A stretch of DNA of 12,407 nt from Bacteroidales bacterium UBA1237 (GTDB lineage: Bacteria; Bacteroidota; Bacteroidia; Bacteroidales; UBA932): NCBI GenBank assembly GCA_002308935.1, contig DBWN01000198.1:3507-15913 (forward strand), written 5' to 3'. The notes beneath the pieces are model-generated. The model had not been told where the DNA came from. It ran no database searches and saw nothing but the letters and a program-made list of their open reading frames with translations. The stretch's first letter is position 1. Every line of letters begins with the position of its first letter. This document shows positions 7,497-12,407 of the stretch, piece by piece. The translations under genes were made by a program, and so were the position numbers.

Positions 7497-8629
7497 TGCT
7501 GCTGCGGATTATCGATTGAAACTGTCGCGATCACCGGGAAGTGATCTGAATAATAAACCTTTTCCACCTCATGTGAGACTATAGGGTATTTACCGGGGAA
7601 AAGTATGTAATCTATACGTACGAAGGGACGGAGCAGAGTATATGTCGCTCCGAATCCCTTTCCGGCCTCCACGAAAGAGTCCCTTCTGCCCCTTCTCAGC
7701 CTGTAATAGGTGTAGGACATCGGAGTGTCATTGAAATCCCCGGTAACGATCGCCTCATATGGGCTGTTCTCGATATCGGAGAGCACCGCTTCGACCTGAC
7801 GGGGTCTACGCACGATTGAGGACTTCATCTTCTGCTCAGTGTCCTTGAGCACGTCTCCTCCGGAAGAGTCTCCCGAAATGAGTCTTGTCAAAACATTCGC
7901 CAATCTTGACACCGAGATGTTGTAGCTCTGGAGATGGCAGTTGTACACCCTGAATTTCTTTCCTTGGATCTCGTAGTCAGAATATATCGCGATATTGGAT
8001 GTGCCGTCGAAATCTATCTTGCCCTTATTGATTACAGGGGTCTTTGAAAGGGTAACATTGCCGTAACATCCATAGTCTGTAGTAAAGACGAAATATTCGA
8101 TGTCATACCCGGGGAAGCGGGACGAGAAGTACTTTTTGAGCTGCTCGGCGGACGGGTATTGGACCTCCTGAAGGCACACGATGTCGGGATCCTCATCAGA
8201 GAGGAACTTCACCACAGAATCCATGCACTCGGAAGGGTCCGCTGTCTTGTTCCTTTTTGACGACATCCGGAACCTGCCCACATTGTAGGATACTATCTTG
8301 GCCGTATTACCAAGGGCAAGATCCCCGTCCACGTCTTTCTTATGCTGGAACTGATAATATCTTCCCACAATGAAAAGAGACGGTATTATAGCCAACAACG
8401 GTATGAGGGCGGCTTTAGACTTCCTGAGGATCGCCCATACGAGAAGGAACGCATTGAGGAGCCATACAGGGACGAAAATAAGGCCCAACAATGTCATGAA
8501 CCATGCACTTGCAGGGTTGAAGAACATGGAAAGGTAGCTGAGCACAAGAAGCCCCGCCGCAAGGATCATAAGCGCCCTTGAGGTGATGCCCATGAAAAGG
8601 CTTTTCTTTGCGGGTTTCTTCTTGGACAT
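7493..8629 (-). CDS. Membrane-anchored endonuclease/exonuclease/phosphatase family protein
   Basis: Protein of the EEP (DNase I/AP endonuclease/inositol-polyphosphatase) superfamily with an N-terminal membrane anchor. Its 378 residues fall into two parts. Residues ~17-92 hold three hydrophobic segments (about 18-36, 43-67 and 74-90). From ~110 comes the EEP fold with N116 in VSYNVGRF, E155 in CLQEVQ, H232 in YNCHLQS, D298/N300 in TGDFNDTP, and D362/H363 in YYSDHFPV. All catalytic positions are therefore present. Because the anchor has three segments after a positively charged N-terminus (MSKKKPAKKS), the catalytic domain is probably on the periplasmic side, by the positive-inside rule; this is inference. 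It could act on nucleic acid, a phospholipid or a phosphorylated sugar, and the sequence does not decide. It overlaps the downstream synthase gene by four bases and follows the rhomboid gene after 12. Confidence 0.88.
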   Translation of the reverse strand: MSKKKPAKKSLFMGITSRALMILAAGLLVLSYLSMFFNPASAWFMTLLGLIFVPVWLLNAFLLVWAILRKSKAALIPLLAIIPSLFIVGRYYQFQHKKDVDGDLALGNTAKIVSYNVGRFRMSSKRNKTADPSECMDSVVKFLSDEDPDIVCLQEVQYPSAEQLKKYFSSRFPGYDIEYFVFTTDYGCYGNVTLSKTPVINKGKIDFDGTSNIAIYSDYEIQGKKFRVYNCHLQSYNISVSRLANVLTRLISGDSSGGDVLKDTEQKMKSSIVRRPRQVEAVLSDIENSPYEAIVTGDFNDTPMSYTYYRLRRGRRDSFVEAGKGFGATYTLLRPFVRIDYILFPGKYPIVSHEVEKVYYSDHFPVIATVSIDNPQQQ

Positions 8630-8641
8630 TGACTTGAAAAG

Positions 8642-9322
8642 CTAGAACCAGGAATCCCTGTCCCAAAGCTTGTGGGACTTCTTCCAGTAAAGCATGACCA
8701 GCCAGCCTATCAGCATACCGCCCAGATGAGCGAAGTGCGCGATGCCTTCTGCTGTTCCGGTCACTCCTGTGACAAGCTCAATACCCGCGAATATCAGTAC
8801 GAACCATTTCGCCTTCAAGGACACCGGCGGGAAGATGAGAGTCAGAACTGAATCCGGATACATCATGGCATAACCGATGAGAACGCCGTAGATAGCTCCG
8901 GAGGCACCGAGAACAGGAGTCCTGTAAAGCGCCTGGAGTGCAGCTGTGTTCTGAGCCGAGGCATATGAGAGGGCCTGGAGATATTCAACCCCGGTATGAA
9001 GAGCCACCGCCCCGAGACCGGTCAGGAAATAGAACACCAGGAATTTCTTCGAGCCTATCGCATTCTCGAGAGCTGACCCGAAAATGAACAGGGTGTACAT
9101 GTTGAAGAAGATGTGCCAGAATCCTCCGTGCATGAACATATGGGTCAGCACCTGCCACCATCTGAAGAAAGGTGACGCCGGGAAGAACATGGCGAATGTC
9201 CCGATCATGAAGTCTTCACTTATCAAAGTGGCGACGAACATGATCAGGTTGATGATGATGAGGTTCTTGGTCACTGTCGGGATGCCCGCCATAAAACCGC
9301 TCCTTCCGTTATAATATGCCAT
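8642..9322 (-). CDS. Rhomboid family intramembrane serine protease
   Basis: Integral membrane protease that cleaves transmembrane substrates within the bilayer. The 226 residues hold six likely membrane segments, the compact bacterial rhomboid core. Motifs: HMFMHGGFWHIFFNMYTLFIFG at ~61-82 carries the conserved WR-loop/TM2 histidines and asparagine; GASGAIYG at 139-146 gives the catalytic S141; and AHFAHLGG at 195-202 gives the catalytic H199. The serine-histidine dyad is intact, so it should be active rather than an iRhom-like pseudoprotease. The start at 9322 leaves a 15-20 residue cytoplasmic N-terminus. It lies 23 bases after mutL and 12 before the EEP gene. Substrates are unknown; in some Bacteroidales I recall two adjacent rhomboid genes at this position, whereas only one is present here. 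Confidence 0.94.
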   Translation of the reverse strand: MAYYNGRSGFMAGIPTVTKNLIIINLIMFVATLISEDFMIGTFAMFFPASPFFRWWQVLTHMFMHGGFWHIFFNMYTLFIFGSALENAIGSKKFLVFYFLTGLGAVALHTGVEYLQALSYASAQNTAALQALYRTPVLGASGAIYGVLIGYAMMYPDSVLTLIFPPVSLKAKWFVLIFAGIELVTGVTGTAEGIAHFAHLGGMLIGWLVMLYWKKSHKLWDRDSWF

Positions 9323-9345
9323 AAGCTGCTGTCATTTTATATGGG

Positions 9346-11226
9346 TCAGAACTTCCCGTCTATTTCCTGAACGGAAATCATCGACAGGATTTTCTGTCCC
9401 GATGAAGTGTATTCGGAGTTTGAACAGCCGAACAAAGTGTCAATAAGTTTACGGGCATCATGCGCGGAGGTGATCTTCTCCCCTCTTGCCGCACCCATTC
9501 TGGCGAATTTCTCCGCCATAGCGCTCTCCATCATTCCGGCGAGAGTTGCAGTACCGGTATCCGTTATCGCTATCAGCACATCAGCCATAAGGGCCTCCAC
9601 GGACCTGTCATCGCATGAAAAGCCTTCGGGAACCCCGTTCACCACTATCTTGTCCATATCCTTGGGTGAAATGTCGAACCCAAGACCGGCGAGGTACTCC
9701 AAGTGCTCCTCGAACACCAGTCTGTTTTCGGGGCCGACGGATATCTCGACAGGGAACATGGTCACACGTGTGACAGGGGCATTGGCAGATATCGCGGACA
9801 GGAATCTTTCATAAAGGATCCGCTCCCATGCCCTTCTTATGTTAACAAGCATAAGGCCTGACTTGACGGGAGTCACTATGTATTTCCCCTGTAAAATGAC
9901 GACATCCGTAGAAGGGAGAGTCCTGTCTTCGAAAAGCTTCCCGTAGTCCTCCTTTTCCTTGCCGGAGAAAGACCCGAAATCCGGATATCCTTTCGAAGGA
10001 GTGTCAGACATCTTCGGGAAAGATCCACCGAAATCCGGTTCACCGTTCTTGAAACCGTCGAAAGAGTGGCTTCCTCCGGAATAACCTGCTGACTTGCCGG
10101 ATTGTGTCTCGAAAGGATTGTATGAAGGGTCAAAAGAACCTGAGGGCGGAAGCACTTCCGGACGGTAACTCTGATAGTTTTTCCCGAAGGTGGGAAGTTC
10201 AGGGGCGTCCGAAAGGTCGAACTCCAGTCCTGTAGAGAAAGAGTTCTTTCCCAGACTCTCCCTCACTGCCGCATACAGGATCTGGAAGACGACAGAGTCG
10301 TCCTCAAACTTGATTTCTGTTTTCGTCGGACTGATGTTCACATCTATGGAATCCGGATCGATGTCCATGTAGATGAAATACGAAGGGGCGGCTCCGTCAG
10401 CTATCATGTCTTCATAAGCCTTCATGACCGCCTTATGCATGTAGGGGCTGCGGAAGTATCTCCCGTTGACGAAGAAGAACTGCTGAGAAACAGTCTTCTT
10501 CGCCTCGTCAGGTCTGCAGATGTATCCGCTTAAATTTACGACAGAAGTTGAAGCGGAAAGCTCCACAACCTTGTCGGCGGTGCTCCTGCCCAGAAGGTCC
10601 TGGATACGGAACTTCAGAGATTTCGCCTTGCGAAGGACATGCACGTCCTTTCCGTTGTGTACAAGAGTGAATCCGATTTCGGGCCTTGTGAGAGCCACCC
10701 TCGTGAACTCTTCAAGGATGTGCTTGAATTCGACATTGTCGGACTTGAGGAACTTTCTCCGCGCAGGGACATTGTAGAAGATGTTCCTGACTGAGAAACT
10801 TGAACCCTTGGGCGCGGACACCTCAATTGTGGAAAGATGTTTCGAGTCAGCGAAGTCCACCTGGCAACCGACCTGGTCTTCTTCCCTGCGGGTTTTGAGA
10901 GTCACCTCAGAAACGGCTGCGATAGACGCCAGCGCCTCTCCTCTGAACCCGTAAGTCTGGATGTGCTGAAGGTCTTCAGCAGTACTTATTTTGCTGGTAG
11001 CGTGCCTTTCAAAGCACAACACAGCCTCATCGGGAGACATTCCGCATCCGTTGTCTATGACCTGGATAAGAGTCCTCCCGGAATCCTTTATGATCACTGT
11101 GACCTGGTCAGCACCAGCGTCCACAGCGTTTTCAAGCAACTCCTTCACCACGGAAGAAGGCCTTTGAACGACCTCTCCCGCAGCGATCATGTTAGCGATG
11201 TTCGACGGCAGTATCCTTATGTCCAT
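9346..11226 (-). CDS. mutL: DNA mismatch repair protein MutL
   Basis: GHKL-ATPase mismatch-repair mediator that couples MutS recognition to downstream excision. At 626 residues it is full length. The N-terminal ATPase is canonical: IAAGEVVQRPSSVVKELLEN around 14-33 with catalytic E29 and Mg-binding N33, D58-N-G-C-G at 58-62, ATSKI at 76-80, GFRGEAL at 93-99, and VNISPTKTEI near 296-305 at the end of the transducer domain. Residues ~335-430 form a Gly/Ser/Pro/aromatic-rich linker. The C-terminal dimerisation domain starts near 435. Where endonuclease-type MutL proteins have DQHAxxExxxxE, this one has N462-I-R-R-A-W-E-R-I-L-Y-E473: the acidic and histidine positions are gone while both glutamates remain. 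The C-terminal metal-binding region is also divergent (GCSNSEYTSSGQ, C601). It follows the small membrane-protein gene by 42 bases. Confidence 0.96.
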   Translation of the reverse strand: MDIRILPSNIANMIAAGEVVQRPSSVVKELLENAVDAGADQVTVIIKDSGRTLIQVIDNGCGMSPDEAVLCFERHATSKISTAEDLQHIQTYGFRGEALASIAAVSEVTLKTRREEDQVGCQVDFADSKHLSTIEVSAPKGSSFSVRNIFYNVPARRKFLKSDNVEFKHILEEFTRVALTRPEIGFTLVHNGKDVHVLRKAKSLKFRIQDLLGRSTADKVVELSASTSVVNLSGYICRPDEAKKTVSQQFFFVNGRYFRSPYMHKAVMKAYEDMIADGAAPSYFIYMDIDPDSIDVNISPTKTEIKFEDDSVVFQILYAAVRESLGKNSFSTGLEFDLSDAPELPTFGKNYQSYRPEVLPPSGSFDPSYNPFETQSGKSAGYSGGSHSFDGFKNGEPDFGGSFPKMSDTPSKGYPDFGSFSGKEKEDYGKLFEDRTLPSTDVVILQGKYIVTPVKSGLMLVNIRRAWERILYERFLSAISANAPVTRVTMFPVEISVGPENRLVFEEHLEYLAGLGFDISPKDMDKIVVNGVPEGFSCDDRSVEALMADVLIAITDTGTATLAGMMESAMAEKFARMGAARGEKITSAHDARKLIDTLFGCSNSEYTSSGQKILSMISVQEIDGKF

Positions 11227-11268
11227 TCCCCACTATTGAAAAGTTTCTGCGCGATTCAAAGGCAAAGC

Positions 11269-11568
11269 CTAAAGGATCGAGAAGAACTTCGTGAAATACA
11301 ACAGGACTACGATTATCAGAAGAAGACCGACAAGCCCGATGATGGACTGTGCCTTTCCGGTCCCTCTCCTGCGTGAGTAGTTCCCGCTGCGGAAAGCACC
11401 CTGAATGTAGGAGCCGGGAGTGTATTCCCCTTTCTCCTTGTCTTTTTCTTCACTACCGTCAACCTTGCCGAACATCTTGCGACGCTCTTCGGCTTCCTGG
11501 TCATAGTATATTGGCTTGTAATTGAAGACCCTGTGTTCCTGGTCCCCGAACATACCGAATCTGGCCAT
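11269..11568 (-). CDS. Small tail-anchored membrane protein, conserved hypothetical
   Basis: A 99-residue protein of unknown function at the head of the nine-gene minus-strand run. The N-terminus is hydrophilic, with HRVFNYKPIYYD at 12-23 and KMFGKV at 31-36 looking like the most family-defining parts. Residues ~39-48 are strongly charged (SEEKDKEKGE) and ~60-72 are basic (RSGNYSRRRGTGK). A single hydrophobic segment at about 76-93 lies six residues from the C-terminus, so the soluble part is probably cytoplasmic with a membrane tail. From memory, short proteins with a similar HRVFxYxPxYYD block sit beside mutL in other Bacteroidales, which supports it being a real gene; this needs a search. 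A possible weak -7 box (TAAAATTG on the minus strand, 11577-11584) ends eight bases before the ATG. No enzymatic motif is visible. Confidence 0.78.
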   Translation of the reverse strand: MARFGMFGDQEHRVFNYKPIYYDQEAEERRKMFGKVDGSEEKDKEKGEYTPGSYIQGAFRSGNYSRRRGTGKAQSIIGLVGLLLIIVVLLYFTKFFSIL

Positions 11569-11576
11569 AGCGAAAA

Positions 11577-11584
11577 CAATTTTA
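11577..11584 (-). promoter_or_regulatory. Weak candidate -7 box for the minus-strand mutL-radA run
   Basis: On the minus strand the octamer reads TAAAATTG, one mismatch from TAnnTTTG, and ends eight bases before the ATG at 11568. No -33 TTTG is visible at a suitable distance. It overlaps a 10-base perfect palindrome TAGTTAACTA at 11583-11592. Some promoter must precede this gene, as the run starts here, but this particular assignment is weak. Confidence 0.22.
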
Positions 11585-11614
11585 GTTAACTAGCGAAGTT
11601 AGCATAATTTTCTG

Positions 11615-11622
11615 TATTTTTG
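11615..11622 (+). promoter_or_regulatory. Candidate -7 box of the ispF promoter
   Basis: TATTTTTG, an exact TAnnTTTG match and identical to the octamers before galE and dacB. The predicted transcription start near 11629 leaves an untranslated leader of about 90 bases before ispF. No convincing -33 TTTG is found. Confidence 0.42.
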
Positions 11623-11719
11623 CTTCATCCGGGTCCCAAATTGACCCTATGGGCGAAGTCATGCCGTAGCTGCGTATGGCTGCCTGACAAGTGAAACCGC
11701 AGATTCCAAGTTTTTTGAT

Positions 11720-12226
11720 ATGAGCAATGAGTATAAGAACTGTCCCTTCAGGGTCGGAAACGGATATGATGTCCACCAGATGAAAGAGGGACTTCCGATG
11801 TGGCTGGGTGGGGTAAGGATAGAAGACAGCGCAGTAGGGTTCGTGGCCCATTCTGACGGAGACGTCGCCATTCATGCCCTTTGTGATGCCCTTTTGGGAT
11901 GCCTGGCTCTCGGGGACATAGGTCATCATTTCCCCGACACGGGAGATGAATGGGCAGGCATAGACAGCAAGATCCTGTTGTCCAAGGTGATCTCAATGCT
12001 CTCAGAAAAGGGATGGGCAGTCGGGAACGCCGACATCACCATCGCTCTCCAAAAGCCCAAAATCGCAAAGTATGTCCCTCTTATGAGAAAGACTCTGGCC
12101 GATGTCATGGGTGTGGATGAAGATCAGGTATCAGTCAAGGCCACAACAACAGAAAAGATGGGATTCGTGGGAAGATGTGAGGGGTGCCAAGTCTGGGCTA
12201 CAGCCCTCATCTGGAGAAAGTCCTGA
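11720..12226 (+). CDS. ispF: 2-C-methyl-D-erythritol 2,4-cyclodiphosphate synthase
   Basis: Trimeric cytoplasmic Zn enzyme of the non-mevalonate (MEP/DOXP) isoprenoid pathway; it converts CDP-methylerythritol 2-phosphate to methylerythritol 2,4-cyclodiphosphate with release of CMP. The 168 residues match the usual ~160. Motifs: zinc ligands D17 and H19 in RVGNGYDVH, H52 in the AIHALCDALLG helix, the HSDGD loop at 44-48, GDIGHHFPD at 65-73, and ATTTEKMGFVGRCEG at 141-155 carrying the conserved Thr-Thr-Glu substrate-binding site. The start at 11720 is favoured because it places GYDVH at the normal distance from the N-terminus. It stands alone downstream of its own candidate promoter and ahead of tRNA-Gln; other MEP-pathway genes are not in the window. 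Confidence 0.96.
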   Translation: MSNEYKNCPFRVGNGYDVHQMKEGLPMWLGGVRIEDSAVGFVAHSDGDVAIHALCDALLGCLALGDIGHHFPDTGDEWAGIDSKILLSKVISMLSEKGWAVGNADITIALQKPKIAKYVPLMRKTLADVMGVDEDQVSVKATTTEKMGFVGRCEGCQVWATALIWRKS

Positions 12227-12245
12227 TAACTTTTTCGAGTTTTTC

Positions 12246-12276
12246 TTTGCAGTTTAGGAAAACTGTTGTACATTTG
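12246..12276 (+). promoter_or_regulatory. tRNA-Gln promoter with -33 and -7 boxes
   Basis: TTTG at 12246-12249 and TACATTTG at 12269-12276 are separated by 19 bases, a perfect match to the Bacteroidota housekeeping promoter (TTTG / TAnnTTTG). The predicted transcription start near 12283 lies about 20 bases before the tRNA. The spacer contains the inverted repeat CAGTTT-AGGA-AAACTG at 12250-12265. This is the best promoter in the window. Confidence 0.75.
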
Positions 12277-12303
12277 CAGTCCCAATCGGGAAAATACCGA
12301 CAT

Positions 12304-12374
12304 TGAGATATGGTGTAATGGTAGCACTACAGATTCTGGCTCTGTCAGTGAGGGTTCGAGTCCTTCTATCTCGA
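12304..12374 (+). tRNA. tRNA-Gln (anticodon CUG)
   Basis: The 71-base cloverleaf folds fully. The acceptor stem is TGAGATA (12304-12310) with TATCTCG (12367-12373), including a terminal U1-G72 wobble. The D stem is GTGT/GCAC (12313-12316 with 12324-12327). The anticodon stem ACAGA/TCTGT (12329-12333 with 12341-12345) encloses the loop TTCTGGC, giving anticodon CTG at 12336-12338. A four-base variable loop and a T stem GAGGG/CCTTC with loop TTCGAGT follow. The discriminator is A12374. The next bases are CTG, so the CCA end is not encoded and must be added after transcription. The tRNA decodes CAG. A TAnnTTTG promoter precedes it and a terminator hairpin follows. Confidence 0.96.
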
Positions 12375-12377
12375 CTG

Positions 12378-12405
12378 AAAATCAGCCTTCGTCAAGCTGA
12401 TTTTT
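12378..12405 (+). terminator. Rho-independent terminator after tRNA-Gln
   Basis: A nine-base perfect inverted repeat, AAAATCAGC (12378-12386) with GCTGATTTT (12396-12404), encloses a nine-base loop and ends in a run of five T. It begins four bases after the tRNA discriminator, so it should end the tRNA-Gln transcript. The A-tract and T-tract make it potentially bidirectional. Confidence 0.8.
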
Positions 12406-12407
12406 AT

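Noticed and set aside
10837..11376. 179-codon plus-strand frame opposite the mutL 5' end and the small-protein gene
   Set aside because: It is antisense to the conserved MutL ATPase domain, and its sequence shows no recognisable protein features.
11583..11603. Palindrome TAGTTAACTA and repeated GTTAAC/GTTAGC in the divergent region before ispF
   Set aside because: Short AT-rich symmetry of this size is common by chance; it could be an operator, but nothing else supports one.
11582..11929. 115-codon minus-strand frame crossing the ispF promoter region
   Set aside because: Most of it is antisense to ispF and it would occupy the candidate ispF promoter; no homology-like features.
1..12407. Search for mobile elements, CRISPR repeats, toxin-antitoxin pairs or defence genes
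   Set aside because: No transposase or integrase motifs, no regularly spaced repeats, and every gene except the 99-residue protein belongs to a recognised family, so no new defence or mobile system is claimed.

Overview
The window looks like chromosome from a member of the Bacteroidota, most likely order Bacteroidales. Four things point there: promoter -7 boxes of the TAnnTTTG type, starts that mostly lack Shine-Dalgarno sequences, protein variants typical of the group (RsmE with an ATKQSL-like motif, a DUF5009/COG4299 acyltransferase, a lipoprotein-type peptide deformylase), and an IspF/MEP isoprenoid gene. GC is moderate, roughly 50% by eye, and AGA/AGG arginine codons are common. Genus cannot be fixed from the sequence alone. 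I see no insertion sequence, phage, integron or CRISPR array; base composition and gene density look uniform.

Layout. At the left edge the 5' part of galE (minus strand) is cut by the window. It diverges at 666-771 from a plus-strand pair: a PBP4-type D-Ala-D-Ala carboxypeptidase (dacB) followed after 6 bases by a peptide deformylase with a lipoprotein signal. These face a long minus-strand run from 11568 down to 3051 with gaps of -4 to about 42 bases. In transcription order it contains a small tail-anchored membrane protein, mutL, a rhomboid protease, a membrane-anchored endonuclease/exonuclease/phosphatase protein, a TsaC/Sua5 threonylcarbamoyl-AMP synthase, rsmE, a DUF5009 membrane acyltransferase, a YfcE-like phosphoesterase and radA. 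Divergent from it at the right are ispF (plus), then tRNA-Gln(CUG) with a clear promoter and a terminator hairpin.

Functions. The nine-gene run mixes DNA maintenance (MutL mismatch repair, RadA branch migration), translation accuracy (t6A synthesis by TsaC, 16S U1498 methylation by RsmE) and membrane proteins. It is a housekeeping cluster rather than a pathway. dacB and the deformylase form a separate pair whose products both appear to be exported.

The most unusual points are the deformylase with intact catalytic motifs behind a lipobox, a MutL whose DQHA-type endonuclease motif is degenerate (N-I-R in place of D-Q-H), a probable leaderless or near-leaderless dacB transcript, and an inverted repeat filling the spacer of the tRNA-Gln promoter. 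I did not find a convincing new multi-gene system.
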